NCBI GenBank assembly: GCA_017433405.1
Contig: JAFRHH010000067.1
Span: 1-54,672 of the forward strand
Direction of reading: 5' to 3'
Length of the DNA stretch: 54,672 nt
Origin: Clostridia bacterium
GTDB lineage: Bacteria; Bacillota; Clostridia; Christensenellales; Aristaeellaceae
Under the pieces are notes generated by a model. It made no database searches and was not told where the DNA came from. It saw nothing but the letters and a program-made list of their open reading frames with translations. Each line of letters begins with the position of its first letter. The stretch's first letter is position 1. Below, piece by piece: positions 8,386 through 18,448 of the stretch. The position numbers were made by a program, and so were the translations under genes.

Positions 8386-10536
8386 ATGGAAAAGCTCCGA
8401 TGTGTGGTGGAACGGATCACCTTCCGGAACGAGCAGAACGGCTATTCCGTCCTGAAATGCCGGGCGAAGGGTTATAACGATCTGGTGGCGGTGGTGGGCC
8501 TGATGCCGGAGGTTCATGTGGGCAGTGTGCTGGCGCTGGAGGGCAGCTGGCGGGTGGACGCGAAATACGGCCGCCAGTTTACCGCGGAAACCTTCGAGGA
8601 AACCCTGCCGGCGACGGTTTACGGCATCGAGAAATATCTGGGGTCGGGGCTGGTGAAGGGCATCGGCCCGAAATTTGCCCGGGCCATCGTCCGCCAGTTC
8701 GGGGCGGAAACCCTGAATGTGATCGACGATCATCCGCTGCGGCTGCGGGAGGTGCCGGGGATTGGGGAAACCCGGATCCGGCGGATCCGGGAAAGCTGGG
8801 AGGCCCAGAAGGAGATCAAAAACATCATGGTCTTCCTGCAGGATCACCAGGTGACCACCGGCCACGCGACGAAGATCTATAAAACCTATGGGAACGACAG
8901 CATCCGGGTGGTTCAGGAGAACCCCTACCGGCTGGCGGACGATATCTGGGGCATCGGCTTTCGGACCGCCGATACCATCGCCCAGAAGATGGGCTTCGAA
9001 AAAACGAAATACGTCCGCCTTCGCAGCGGCGTGCTCTATACCCTGAACCGCCTGGCGGAGGAGGGCCACTGCTATGCGACCCGGGAGCAGCTGACGAAGG
9101 CGGGGGCGGCGCTGCTGGAGGTGGAGGACGCCCTGATCACCATGACCCTGGACGAGATGATCCGGGCCCGGGACGTGATCACGGAGCCCCGGCCGGAGCC
9201 GGAGGCGCCGGTGATTTACCTGCCGCCCTTTTTCTACGCCGAGAGCGGGGCAGCCCGGCGGCTGACGGCCATCGACCGGTATCCGGCGAAGATCAGCGTA
9301 CCGAAGGAGGGGCTGGCGGAGCGAATCTCCCGCCTGACGGGAATGACCTATGATCCGGTTCAGATGGAGGCCATTGAACGCGCTGCGGGCAGCAAGGTCA
9401 TGATCCTGACCGGCGGCCCAGGCACGGGGAAAACCACGACGACCCTGGGCATCATCCGGGCCTTTCAGTCCTCCGGCGCCCGGATCCTGCTGGCGGCCCC
9501 GACCGGGCGGGCCGCCAAGCGGCTCAGCGAGGCCACGGGGCTGGAGGCAAAAACCCTTCACCGGCTGCTGGAATTCAAGCCGCCGGAGGGCTATCAGCGG
9601 AGCGAGGAAAACCCCCTGGAGGGGGATGTGCTGATCGTGGACGAGAGCAGCATGATCGATATCCTGCTGCTGTACAGCCTGCTGAAGGCGGTGCCGGAGG
9701 CCATGACCCTGATCCTGGTGGGGGACGTGGATCAGCTGCCCTCCGTCGGGGCCGGCAACGTGCTGCGGGATCTGATCGACAGCGGCGTCTTTCCGGTGGT
9801 CCGGCTGACCCGGATCTTCCGCCAGGCCCAGAAGAGCCGCATCATCACGAACGCCCACCGGATCAATCAGGGCCAGATGCCGGATCTTCGGAACGGGAAG
9901 GAAAGCGACTTCTTTTTTATCGAAAAGGAGGAGCCGGAGACCGCCGCCCGGGAGATCGTAACCCTGGTGAAGGAACGCCTGCCGCGGCATTATGGGGTCC
10001 GTCCGGAGGAGATTCAGGTGCTGACGCCCATGCAGCGGGGCGTGGTGGGAGCGGTGAATCTCAATCAGCTGCTGCAGGAAGCGATCAACCCCGGCGACGG
10101 AGGGCTGAAGCGCGGAGGCTTCCGGTTCCGGGCCGGGGATAAGGTGATGCAGATCCGAAACAATTATGATAAGGAAGTGTTTAACGGGGATATCGGAACC
10201 ATCGCCGCCGTCAGCCCCGAGGACGGGGAGCTGACGATCCGCTTCGAGGGCCGGGATGTGGTCTACGACGCCTCGGAGCTGGACGAGCTGACGCTGGCCT
10301 ATGCCGTGACCATTCACAAAAGCCAGGGCTCCGAATATCCCATCGTCGTGCTGCCGATCCTGATGACCCATTATGTCATGCTGGAGCGGAACCTGATCTA
10401 TACCGGGGTCACCCGGGCGAAGAAGGTCCTCGTGGCGGTGGGCACCCGGAAGGCGCTGTATACCGCCGTAAGAACCGTTACGGCGACGGGGCGGAACACG
10501 CTGCTGGCGGAGCGCCTGCGGCGGGGCAGGGAATAG
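8386..10536 (+). CDS. recD2: RecD2-type ATP-dependent DNA helicase
   Basis: The 716-residue product has the full RecD2 layout: an N-terminal OB-like region (1-80); helix-hairpin-helix repeats (GIGPKFARAIV, PGIGETRIRRI); and two RecA-like helicase lobes. Motifs seen are Walker A GGPGTGKT (343-350), motif II VDESS (418-422), GDVDQLPS (446-453) and the late motif TIHKSQGSE (642-650). RecD2 is a 5'-3' superfamily-1B helicase acting in DNA repair outside any RecBCD complex. No recB or recC is nearby, as expected for this form. Length matches the family. Confidence 0.95.
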   Translation: MEKLRCVVERITFRNEQNGYSVLKCRAKGYNDLVAVVGLMPEVHVGSVLALEGSWRVDAKYGRQFTAETFEETLPATVYGIEKYLGSGLVKGIGPKFARAIVRQFGAETLNVIDDHPLRLREVPGIGETRIRRIRESWEAQKEIKNIMVFLQDHQVTTGHATKIYKTYGNDSIRVVQENPYRLADDIWGIGFRTADTIAQKMGFEKTKYVRLRSGVLYTLNRLAEEGHCYATREQLTKAGAALLEVEDALITMTLDEMIRARDVITEPRPEPEAPVIYLPPFFYAESGAARRLTAIDRYPAKISVPKEGLAERISRLTGMTYDPVQMEAIERAAGSKVMILTGGPGTGKTTTTLGIIRAFQSSGARILLAAPTGRAAKRLSEATGLEAKTLHRLLEFKPPEGYQRSEENPLEGDVLIVDESSMIDILLLYSLLKAVPEAMTLILVGDVDQLPSVGAGNVLRDLIDSGVFPVVRLTRIFRQAQKSRIITNAHRINQGQMPDLRNGKESDFFFIEKEEPETAAREIVTLVKERLPRHYGVRPEEIQVLTPMQRGVVGAVNLNQLLQEAINPGDGGLKRGGFRFRAGDKVMQIRNNYDKEVFNGDIGTIAAVSPEDGELTIRFEGRDVVYDASELDELTLAYAVTIHKSQGSEYPIVVLPILMTHYVMLERNLIYTGVTRAKKVLVAVGTRKALYTAVRTVTATGRNTLLAERLRRGRE

Positions 10537-10545
10537 GTCCGCTGT

Positions 10546-11859
10546 TTAGCGGTCGAAGGACGGCGGGACCTGCTTGTGGACCTCCTTCAGGCGGCGGCTC
10601 CGGCGCTGTTTCGCCTCCTCGCTCTTTTCCTGGATGTCGCCGGCCTTCGTCAGCGCCATCTTCGTCAGGCTCGGGCCGATCAGCTCATAGACCAGGACGG
10701 AGAACAGGATAATATTGCGGATCAGGCTGCCCTCGGCGCCGAGCACCCGGGCGGCCGTTGTGCACATGCCCAGGGCCACGCCGGCCTGGGGCAGCAGGGT
10801 AATGCCCAGATATTTCCGGACCGTTTCCGGGTTGTGGGCCAGGGTCGAGGACCAGCGGGCCCCCAGATACTTGCCGACGGAGCGGGAGATGATATAGACC
10901 ACGCCGATCAGAACCACCGAGGGATCCGCAAAGACGTCGAACTGCAGGGCGGAGCCGCTGAGAACGAAGAAGAGGGTCAGCACGGGGCCGGACCAGCGGT
11001 CCGCCTGAAGCATGAGATCCTCGCTCAGGGGGCAGAGGTTGCAGAAGACGGTGCCCAGCATCATGCAGACCAGCAGGGAGGAAAAGCCGAAGGTGAAGGG
11101 CCCCACGTCGAACTTCAGCTGGCTCAGAGCGACGGTCAGGATGACGCTGCCGACGATCAGGGCGTTCCGGTTCCGATGGGAATTGAAATAACGCTCCGCG
11201 TAGGTCAGCAGCACCCCGGTGACCCCGCCCAGCAGCAGGGAGAGGCAGACCTCCGCGATGGGCTCGACGATCAGGGCGGCGGCGTTGACATCCCCGGCCT
11301 GCATGGATTGGGCGACGCCGAAGGAGACCGCGAAGACGATGAGGCCGACCGCGTCGTCGAGGGCAACGACCGGCAGCAGCACGTCCGTGACCGGACCCTT
11401 CGCCTTATACTGGCGAACCACCATCAGGGTGGCGGCAGGGGCCGTGGCCGCGGCGATGGCCCCGAGGGTCAGGGCGACGGGCAGGGAGATCAGGTCCGGC
11501 CGGAGAAAATGCAGGGAGACCAGGGCGAGATCGACGATGGCTGTCGTGATCAGCGCCTGCAGGATGCCGATGATCGTGGCCTGCTTGCCGGTCTGCTTCA
11601 GGGCGGAGAGCCGGAATTCATGGCCGATGGCAAAGGCGATGAAGCCCAGGGCGACATCGCTGATCATGGAGAGGGACTCGACCTGGCCGAAGGTTGTGAA
11701 GCCCAGGCCGGGGAGTCCCAGCCGTCCGAGAACGCAGGGCCCGATCAGGACGCCGGCCACCAGATAGGCCGTCACATCCGGCAGATGAAACTTGCTGAAA
11801 AGCCGGGTCATGAGCAGGCCGGAGAACAGCGCAAAGGAAACCAGGAGAAGGGTTAGCAT
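10546..11859 (-). CDS. CPA2-type cation:proton antiporter
   Basis: About 437 residues with 11-13 hydrophobic helices typical of the Na+/H+ exchanger (Kef/NapA-like, CPA2) fold. ATG 11859 is chosen because the protein then opens with a membrane helix (MLTLLLVSFALFSGLLMTRL) behind AAGGAAG. A longer frame to 11931 adds only a basic non-hydrophobic leader. The helix holding LLPVVALDDAVGLIVFAV carries the paired aspartates that bind the cation and proton in this family. No RCK/TrkA-N domain is attached. The C-terminus is basic and cytoplasmic. The exchanged cation cannot be told from sequence. Confidence 0.88.
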   Translation of the reverse strand: MLTLLLVSFALFSGLLMTRLFSKFHLPDVTAYLVAGVLIGPCVLGRLGLPGLGFTTFGQVESLSMISDVALGFIAFAIGHEFRLSALKQTGKQATIIGILQALITTAIVDLALVSLHFLRPDLISLPVALTLGAIAAATAPAATLMVVRQYKAKGPVTDVLLPVVALDDAVGLIVFAVSFGVAQSMQAGDVNAAALIVEPIAEVCLSLLLGGVTGVLLTYAERYFNSHRNRNALIVGSVILTVALSQLKFDVGPFTFGFSSLLVCMMLGTVFCNLCPLSEDLMLQADRWSGPVLTLFFVLSGSALQFDVFADPSVVLIGVVYIISRSVGKYLGARWSSTLAHNPETVRKYLGITLLPQAGVALGMCTTAARVLGAEGSLIRNIILFSVLVYELIGPSLTKMALTKAGDIQEKSEEAKQRRSRRLKEVHKQVPPSFDR

Positions 11860-12021
11860 AGCAGCGTTTCGCTTCCTTTCAGGATGCCGCCCGCGGCGGC
11901 GTCCGTCAATAAAAAAGACAGAACCGCCCACGGGGGACGATGTCCATCGGGGGCTATTCTATCACTGATCCGGGGATAAGACAAGCCTTCCATCACGGCG
12001 GACAGGGCTTTTTCCGGCCTT

Positions 12022-13224
12022 TCAGGCTTTGCCTCTGTTTCGCCTCAGGGTACCGTAGACGGCGATCGCCGCGCCGACGGCGCAGATTCCGGAGGCGGTC
12101 AGCATCGTGTTCCGGACGCCCATGGTGTCAAAGAGCTGGCCCCCCAGGAGGCTGGAGAGCACCGAACCGACCGTCGTCACGGCAAAGGCCAGGCTCTGGG
12201 CCTTGGCGGAATCCTTCCGGGCGACGACGCTGTCCGCGTAGCTGACGATCAGCACGGTATAGAGGGCGTAGCTCGGGGCCTGCAGGGTCCGGGCGGCGAA
12301 AAAGAGCGGAATGTTCGGGGCCAGGGCGTAGGCCAGGGTCTTCAATACGAAGAAGACGAAGCTCAGGCGGATGTAATCCGCGGTACTCCAGCGCTTCGGC
12401 AGCCGGGAGGAGAACATCATGACCGGCACCTCCACGATGGCGGTAAAGGCCGCGACATAGCCCATGATCGCCGTCCCGCCCCCCAGGTTCTCGATCAGGT
12501 TGATCAGGAAGTTTCCGTCCATGTTATGGGCGATATAGATCAGGATCGTCCCCAGCAGCATGATGCTGAAGCCGGGATTCTCCCGGACAAAGGCCGCCAG
12601 GGAGGCGGATTTTTCCACCGCGGAGGAAGCTTCCGGCGGCATCGAGGCCTCGTACTTCCGAAGATCCCGGTCGATCAGGAGGTTGCCGGCGGCCTGCAGC
12701 GCGACGACGACGATACCGGCCCAGGGGAGGACCAGGAAGGAAAAGCGCTCCGTCAGCACCCCCAGCAGGGTCGAGATAATCACGAAGGCGAAGCTGCCCA
12801 TGGAGCGGGCCAGGCCGAAGTTCAGCGGCGCCCGGGCATGCTCCAGCCGTACGCAGAGATCCAGGTTCATCGCGTTGACCGGAAGCAGCGCCGTCATATA
12901 CAGCGCGTAGCACACCGCGCTGAAGACGTTGCGGGCGGGATTGAACCGCAGGGCCAGGAGCAGCGCCGTCTGGATGATGAGCAGGACGTAAACCACGCCG
13001 GCATGCCGGATCCGCCGGTTCCGGTCGATCCAGGAGCCCAGCAGGGGGCTGAGGAGGGCGGCGCCGACGCTGCCCGCGGCCATGATCAGGCCCAGCTCCC
13101 GGTTGTTGTATCCGGCCCCCTGCAGGTACACCGCCGCGTAGGATGAGATCAGGCAGAAGCTCATCCAGAAGGCGCCGGTGATGATCATATAATGGAAGGT
13201 TACCGGGGTCACCGTTTTTTTCAT
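12022..13224 (-). CDS. major facilitator superfamily transporter
   Basis: The 400-residue protein starts at ATG 13224 behind GGAGGA; the longer frame to 13296 has no ribosome site. It shows 12 hydrophobic segments. The loop GSWIDRNRRIRH between helices 2 and 3 matches the MFS signature. The overall pattern resembles the MFS_1-like group that includes LacY/nucleoside-permease-type carriers. The substrate is unknown. It is transcribed toward the antiporter, 162 bases away, and may share a message with it. Confidence 0.88.
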   Translation of the reverse strand: MKKTVTPVTFHYMIITGAFWMSFCLISSYAAVYLQGAGYNNRELGLIMAAGSVGAALLSPLLGSWIDRNRRIRHAGVVYVLLIIQTALLLALRFNPARNVFSAVCYALYMTALLPVNAMNLDLCVRLEHARAPLNFGLARSMGSFAFVIISTLLGVLTERFSFLVLPWAGIVVVALQAAGNLLIDRDLRKYEASMPPEASSAVEKSASLAAFVRENPGFSIMLLGTILIYIAHNMDGNFLINLIENLGGGTAIMGYVAAFTAIVEVPVMMFSSRLPKRWSTADYIRLSFVFFVLKTLAYALAPNIPLFFAARTLQAPSYALYTVLIVSYADSVVARKDSAKAQSLAFAVTTVGSVLSSLLGGQLFDTMGVRNTMLTASGICAVGAAIAVYGTLRRNRGKA

Positions 13225-13433
13225 GCTCCGTTCCTCCGTCCCGGTCAATGCGCTAAAAATCCACCAAATTATATGCGAATCAAGGCCCCTTTTCAAGCCC
13301 GCTATTTTAATATAGGAGGGAAAACACTCTTTATCATCCGCCGGGAATCGGTTATAATGAAAGCCGTCTGCCGCCTTCCGGAGGGGAAGCTTTTCCGGGC
13401 GGCGGAAAGAAAAAAGGAAGGGGAAATCGAAAA

Positions 13434-13907
13434 ATGAAAAAATGGATGTGTCTGCTTCTGGTGGCCCTGCTGACCCTCAGCCTCCCGGCTCTGGCGGAGG
13501 AAGCGGAGAAGCCTTCCGCGGAGGGAGGTTCCGCCGCGGAGAGCCCGGCGGAGGCGGGGGAGACCGCCTCGGAATTCCGGGATTTCCAGTATGTGCTGTA
13601 CCTCGGGACCAACGACAAGGATACCAATACCCCTGTTTTCACGGAGTTCCAGGCCATGGAAAAGGCTCAGGAGATCCTGCTGAGACGCTTCGGCGGCTAT
13701 ACGATTCAGGAAGCCAGAGGCGGATGGATCGACGAGGGAAAGGCGTATCAGGAATATACCCTGGTGATCTACCTGAGCGATACCACGCTGGACAAGGTGC
13801 ATGAGGTCGCCGCGGAGCTGCTGGAAACCTTCCATCAGAGCAGCATTCTGATTCAGCAGAACCTCACGAGAACGGAGTTCTATTCCGGGGAACCGTCGGC
13901 GGATTGA
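13434..13907 (+). CDS. secreted DUF3574-like protein
   Basis: 157 residues with a signal peptide (MKKWMCLLLVALLTLSLPALA) and an acidic Ala/Glu/Gly-rich linker to about residue 48. The rest matches the DUF3574 pattern: YVLYLGTNDKDTNTPVF, then RFGGYTIQEARGGWIDEGK, YTLVIYLSD, and a final helix. DUF3574 proteins are small exported proteins of unknown role. A TTATAAT box (near 13352) lies upstream. The MATE gene begins 11 bases after the stop, so the two probably share a transcript. Confidence 0.75.
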   Translation: MKKWMCLLLVALLTLSLPALAEEAEKPSAEGGSAAESPAEAGETASEFRDFQYVLYLGTNDKDTNTPVFTEFQAMEKAQEILLRRFGGYTIQEARGGWIDEGKAYQEYTLVIYLSDTTLDKVHEVAAELLETFHQSSILIQQNLTRTEFYSGEPSAD

Positions 13908-13918
13908 CAGGAAAAACC

Positions 13919-15295
13919 ATGAAAAGCGCAATGCTCTCAGATCGGATATTTATAAGGAAGCTTTCCGGCCTGGCGCTTCCCATCGCGGCCCAGAGCCTGA
14001 TGCTGTCCGCGGTCAGCGTCGCGGACACGCTGATGCTCGGCGGGGTGGAACAGAGCGCCATGGCCGCGGTTTCCCTGGCCTCCAAGTTTCAGTTTGTTCA
14101 GAATATGATCCTTTCCTCCGTCGTGGCGGCGCTGGTGATTCTCGGCGCCCAGTACTGGGGGAAGCGGGACCGGGATACGGTCAGCCGCCTGTTTTCCTTC
14201 GCCCTTCAGCTCTGCGGCCTGACCTCCTTCGCCTTCTTCGCCCTCTGCGAGTTTGCGCCCTCGTCCATGATGCGGATCTTTACCAACGACGCGGAGCTGA
14301 ATGAGATCGCCTCGGAATATCTTCGGATCGCCGCCTGGTCCTACCTGCTGACGGGGTTTTCCCAGTGCTATCTGGGCCTTCTGAAGATCAGTGAACACGC
14401 GCGGGATACGGCGGTCATCAGCTCGGTGACCGTGGTGCTGAATATCCTGCTGAACGCGGTGTTTATCTTCGGCCTGGCGGGGGAGCCTATGGGGGTTCGG
14501 GGCGCCGCCCTGGCGACGCTGATCGCCCGGGTGGTCGAGCTGATCTGGGCGGTGGCGCTCTCCTTCCGGAAGAACTATATCCGGCCGGATTACCGGCGGT
14601 TTTTCGCGCCCGGCGGCGTTCTGACCCTGGACTTTATGCGCTGCATGCTGCCGCTTCTGGGGGCGGGGCTTCTCTGGGGAATCGGGTTTACGGCCTATAG
14701 CGCCTTCATGGGTCACATCGACCAGGACGCGCCGGCGGCCAATTCCGTCGCCTCTTCGGTGATCGAACTGGTCTGCTGCCTCTGCAACGGCCTGGCCAGC
14801 GGCGGCGGCATCCTGGTAGGCAACTGCCTGGGGGCCGGCGACCTGGAAACGGCCCGGTTGTACGGGACGCGGCTGGTCAAAATGTCCTACGGGGTCGGTC
14901 TGCTGACCTCCCTGCTGATGTTCGCGATCACCCCGCTGGTCATGTCCATCGTGCATCTGAACGAGACCGCGGAGGGCTATCTCCACAGCATGATGATCGT
15001 CATGTCGGTCTATACCATCGGACGGGTGGTCAATACGATTACGATCAACGGGGTTTTCTCGGCGGGCGGGGATACGCTCTTTGACATGTACAGCCTGGCG
15101 GTGACCATGTGGGGCGTCGCCCTGCCCCTGGCGGTGCTGGGGACCTTCGTGTTCCACTGGCCGGTCTGGCTGGTCTATGCCTGTACCTGCCTGGACGAGG
15201 TCGGAAAGATTCCCTGGGTCATGCTGCACTTTAAAAAGTACAGATGGCTGCGGGATCTGACGCGAAATCAGGGAAAGGAGCTGCCGGCGGAATAA
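13919..15295 (+). CDS. MATE family efflux transporter
   Basis: The 458-residue, 12-helix protein has the two-fold MATE layout (LALPIAAQSLMLSAVSVADT near the start). ATG 13919 is preferred, with AGGA upstream. A TTG at 13904 overlaps the previous stop and is a weaker alternative. MATE proteins expel cationic drugs or metabolites using Na+ or H+ gradients. It belongs to the GC-rich backbone and differs clearly from the second, AT-richer MATE at 43.7 kb. The substrate is unknown. Confidence 0.92.
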   Translation: MKSAMLSDRIFIRKLSGLALPIAAQSLMLSAVSVADTLMLGGVEQSAMAAVSLASKFQFVQNMILSSVVAALVILGAQYWGKRDRDTVSRLFSFALQLCGLTSFAFFALCEFAPSSMMRIFTNDAELNEIASEYLRIAAWSYLLTGFSQCYLGLLKISEHARDTAVISSVTVVLNILLNAVFIFGLAGEPMGVRGAALATLIARVVELIWAVALSFRKNYIRPDYRRFFAPGGVLTLDFMRCMLPLLGAGLLWGIGFTAYSAFMGHIDQDAPAANSVASSVIELVCCLCNGLASGGGILVGNCLGAGDLETARLYGTRLVKMSYGVGLLTSLLMFAITPLVMSIVHLNETAEGYLHSMMIVMSVYTIGRVVNTITINGVFSAGGDTLFDMYSLAVTMWGVALPLAVLGTFVFHWPVWLVYACTCLDEVGKIPWVMLHFKKYRWLRDLTRNQGKELPAE

Positions 15296-15372
15296 CGGCG
15301 CCGCGGGCGCGGGGGATTGGGTTTCTCCGCGAAAACAAACGGAAAAACCACCCGAAAGGCGGCGAAAAACCG

Positions 15373-15401
15373 TGGAAAAAAATGCCGGGGCATGATATAA
15401 T
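15373..15401 (+). promoter_or_regulatory. promoter of 5'-nucleotidase gene
   Basis: TGGAAA (15373-15378), 17-base spacer, TATAAT (15396-15401) with an extended TG two bases upstream. Confidence 0.6.
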
Positions 15402-15451
15402 TCCCCCGGTTGTAAGTACTGAACCGGACGGGACCTGTGAAAGGAGACAAA

Positions 15452-17149
15452 ATGCCTATGAAGAAATGGATTTCCCTGCTGCTGGCGCTTTGCCTGCTGC
15501 TGACCATGACCTCCGCATTCGCGGAGGGTGACTGGACCGCGGCCGAATTCAGGGCGGCGGCGGACGTGCGGACCGAGCTGGCCTCGGACTATACCGGCAA
15601 GACCGTGATCCTGCATTCCAATGACGTTCACGGTCAGATCGACGGCTACGCCTATATCGCCGGCCTGAAGGAATGCTTTTCCCAGCTGGGCGCCTCCGAC
15701 GTGATCCTGGCGGACGCCGGCGATTATACGCAGGGCGACATGAATGTTATCGCCAGCAAGGGCGCTTCCGCCGTCGAGATGATGAATGCCGCCGGGTATG
15801 ATATCATCACCCTGGGCAACCATGAATTCGACTTTGGCTACGACCAGATGATGGAGAACCTCTCGAAGGCGACCTTCCAGACGATCTGCGCCAACGTGAC
15901 CCTGGTGGAGACGGGAGAGCACATCCTGCCGGGGACCTGCGTCATCGAAACCTCCGCCGGATTAAAGCTGGGCTTCCTCGGGATCGTGACCCCCGAAACC
16001 GTGACCAAGGTTCATCCCAGCGTGATCAGGCAGGTCCGTTTCACCGCCTTTGACGAGCTCTACGCCGCGGGCCAGTCGGCCGTGCAGGAGCTGCAGGATC
16101 AGAAGGTGGATCTGGTGCTTGGCCTGCTTCATCTGGGCATGGATGAGGAAAGCGCCCGCAACGCCTATCGTTCCGTGGACTTCCTTCAGCGGGTTCCCGG
16201 GATTGATTTCGCGATCGACGGCCACAGCCACTATGTCATGACCGCCGGACAGGCGGGTGAGCCCATTCAGTCCACCGGGACCAAGTTCAGCCACGTGGGC
16301 GTGATCGTGATCGATAACGAGACGAAGAAGATCGAGGATCATTTCCTGGTGCCCACCTATCTGGGCAGCAAGCTTTACAGCGCGAAGTTCGTCAGCGAGA
16401 GCGTGCTTGAAAAGGCGAAGGAGATCATGGATCAGGTGGACGCGGAATACGGCGCGACCTTCGCGACCAGTGAGGTGCTCCTCAATGGCGAGAGGGCGCC
16501 CGGAAACCGGACCGAGGAAACGAACATGGGTGACATGATTACTGACGCCATGATCTGGTACGTCGTCCGGGAAGGCGGCCTGGAGCAGACCGAGCCTCAC
16601 CAGATTGTCGCCGTTGTCAACGGCGGCGCCATCCGGGCATCCATCGCCGTGGGCGATGTTTCCCGGAAGAATATCAATACCGTGCTGCCCTTCGGCAATA
16701 CCCTGGCCGTGGTGTATGTGACCGGCGAAGAGCTGCTGGAGGCGCTGGAGGCTTCCACCTTCTGCACGCCGGATTCCATCGGCGGCTTCCCTCAGACCTC
16801 GGGCATTCAGTGGACCCTTGATACCACCAAGGCCTATGACAAGGGGTCGGTCTATATGGTGGACGGAAAGGAAACCAGCTATTTCGCCCCGGCTTCCATT
16901 CAGCGGGTATCCATCCAGAAGATCAACGGAGAGGACTTCGATCCCGGCGCCACCTACGCCGTGGTGACCATCAACTTCTGCGCCGCGGGCGGCGATACCT
17001 ATAATGTGTTCGTTCGGAACAGCTCCGCCTTCGATACCGGCATCCCCCTGGATGAAGTGGTGATGGCCTATATCACGGACGGGCTGGGCGGAAAGATTAC
17101 CGAGGAGCGCTACGGCGCCCCGCAGGGACGTGAGACCGAAATCAAATAA
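15452..17149 (+). CDS. secreted 5'-nucleotidase / UDP-sugar hydrolase family protein
   Basis: ATG 15452 follows AAGGAG by five bases; the upstream GTG 15437 is disfavoured. The 565-residue product has a signal peptide (ending near SAFAEG). A calcineurin-type metallophosphatase domain follows, with metal motifs HSNDVHGQ (~55-62), DAGDYTQG (~88-95) and GNHEFDFG (~122-129), plus later LLHLGMDEES and GHSHY. The C-terminal 5'-nucleotidase domain has the base-stacking region (NGGAIRASI, TVLPFGNTL, INFCAAGGDTYNVF). The family releases phosphate and nucleosides from extracellular nucleotides. No LPXTG anchor is visible, so it is probably released or loosely held. Confidence 0.93.
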   Translation: MPMKKWISLLLALCLLLTMTSAFAEGDWTAAEFRAAADVRTELASDYTGKTVILHSNDVHGQIDGYAYIAGLKECFSQLGASDVILADAGDYTQGDMNVIASKGASAVEMMNAAGYDIITLGNHEFDFGYDQMMENLSKATFQTICANVTLVETGEHILPGTCVIETSAGLKLGFLGIVTPETVTKVHPSVIRQVRFTAFDELYAAGQSAVQELQDQKVDLVLGLLHLGMDEESARNAYRSVDFLQRVPGIDFAIDGHSHYVMTAGQAGEPIQSTGTKFSHVGVIVIDNETKKIEDHFLVPTYLGSKLYSAKFVSESVLEKAKEIMDQVDAEYGATFATSEVLLNGERAPGNRTEETNMGDMITDAMIWYVVREGGLEQTEPHQIVAVVNGGAIRASIAVGDVSRKNINTVLPFGNTLAVVYVTGEELLEALEASTFCTPDSIGGFPQTSGIQWTLDTTKAYDKGSVYMVDGKETSYFAPASIQRVSIQKINGEDFDPGATYAVVTINFCAAGGDTYNVFVRNSSAFDTGIPLDEVVMAYITDGLGGKITEERYGAPQGRETEIK

Positions 17150-17186
17150 GCTCCGTTATGCCTGACTCCGCTCAGGTTGAGCGCCC

Positions 17187-17236
17187 GGAGCCGTGAACAG
17201 GGAACCTGACATCCCGCGCTTCACGGCTCCTTTTAT
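17187..17236 (+). terminator. intrinsic terminator
   Basis: Perfect 11-bp stem (17187-17197 with 17220-17230) followed by TTTTATT, after the nucleotidase gene. Confidence 0.88.
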
Positions 17237-17248
17237 TGCCTTCCGGGC

Positions 17249-17278
17249 TTGTTTCCTTCCCCGCGATGATGGTATAAT
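17249..17278 (+). promoter_or_regulatory. promoter of PAP2 phosphatase gene
   Basis: TTGTTT (17249-17254), 18-base spacer, TATAAT (17273-17278) with extended TGG. Confidence 0.55.
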
Positions 17279-17350
17279 CCTGAAAGGGTGAGGCGCGCCG
17301 GCGGCGGACGGCTTCCCCGAAAAACGGAAAGAGACGGTGAAATACGTATT

Positions 17351-18406
17351 ATGCAAGAAGCAGCAACAGCAACCCTTCCATTTCTGCAGACGCTGGCCGA
17401 TCACCGGGTGGGCGTGCTGACCTGGATCCTGAACCGGCTGACCTGGCTGGGGGATGAGAAGCTCTTTGTGGTGATCGCCCTCATCGTGGTGTGGTGCTTT
17501 TCCAAGCGGGGCGGACAGTATCTCCTGACGACCGGGTTTTCCGTCAGCGGGCTGGGGCAGACGCTGAAGGCGATCTTTCGGGTGCCCCGGCCCTGGAACC
17601 TGGGGGACGGAAGCTTTACGGGGACGGATCCGATGGCGAAGGGTTCGACCGCGAACGGAACGATCGCGGACGGGGGTCTGAGCGGAAAGATCGCCAAACT
17701 GGTCGGCGGCGGAGCGGACGGCTGGTCCTTCCCGAGCGGGCATACGCTGATCAGCGTCGGAACCTATGGGGGTCTGGCGCTCTGGTTTAAATCCCGCTGG
17801 GTCCGGATCATCGGGATCGCCCTGGCGGTGCTGATTCCCTTCAGCCGGATGTATCTCGGGGTGCATACGCCGCTGGATATCCTTCTCGGAGCCACGCTGG
17901 CGCTGGCGATCGCGCTGGCGCTGCGGCCGGTTTTCGCCCGGGGAAGCCGGACGGCGGTTCGGAGCGTGCTGATCGGCAATGTGGCGCTCAACGCGGCGCT
18001 GCTGGCGCTGATGTATCTGATCAGGCCGGCGGGGCTGGAAGGCGAGGATATCGGGAACTACGCCTCCGGGATCAAGAACCTCTGGCAGCTGATCGGCGCC
18101 GCGGCGGCGGTCGCGATCGCCTTCGAGGCGGATGAGCGGTGGCTGCACTACAGTACGAAGGCGGTCTGGTGGGCGCAGCTTCTGAAGATCGCCGGCGGTT
18201 CCCTGATTCTGCTGGCGCTGCAGATGGGAATTCAGAAGGTCTTCGGGTATACCAGCGATGGCCTGACCCTGGAGAACATGACCCGCATGGGCATCATCTC
18301 CTGTGCGGCGAACCTGGTGGCCCTGACAGGCGCCATGGCCGTCTGGCCCATGACCTTCAAGTGGTTTGGCTCGCTGGGGAAAACAGCCGCATCGCAAAAG
18401 GCGTAA
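17351..18406 (+). CDS. membrane PAP2-family phosphatase
   Basis: About 351 residues from ATG 17351; the longer frame from 17288 has a basic, non-hydrophobic leader. The three phosphatidic-acid-phosphatase motifs are present: KAIFRVPRPW, FPSGHT and SRMYLGVHTPLDILLG. They are embedded in hydrophobic helices. A long C-terminal extension (~140 residues) adds further membrane segments beyond the core enzyme. Substrates in this superfamily include undecaprenyl pyrophosphate and lipid phosphates. A cell-wall-lipid recycling role is plausible but not shown. The ribosome site is weak. Confidence 0.88.
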   Translation: MQEAATATLPFLQTLADHRVGVLTWILNRLTWLGDEKLFVVIALIVVWCFSKRGGQYLLTTGFSVSGLGQTLKAIFRVPRPWNLGDGSFTGTDPMAKGSTANGTIADGGLSGKIAKLVGGGADGWSFPSGHTLISVGTYGGLALWFKSRWVRIIGIALAVLIPFSRMYLGVHTPLDILLGATLALAIALALRPVFARGSRTAVRSVLIGNVALNAALLALMYLIRPAGLEGEDIGNYASGIKNLWQLIGAAAAVAIAFEADERWLHYSTKAVWWAQLLKIAGGSLILLALQMGIQKVFGYTSDGLTLENMTRMGIISCAANLVALTGAMAVWPMTFKWFGSLGKTAASQKA

Positions 18407-18448
18407 GCCGAGTCGCGCGGAACGCAAAAGGAAGAAAGGAAACCGAAC

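Noticed and set aside
8353-10371. A 672-codon minus-strand frame
   Set aside because: Antisense shadow of recD2; no motif or ribosome site.
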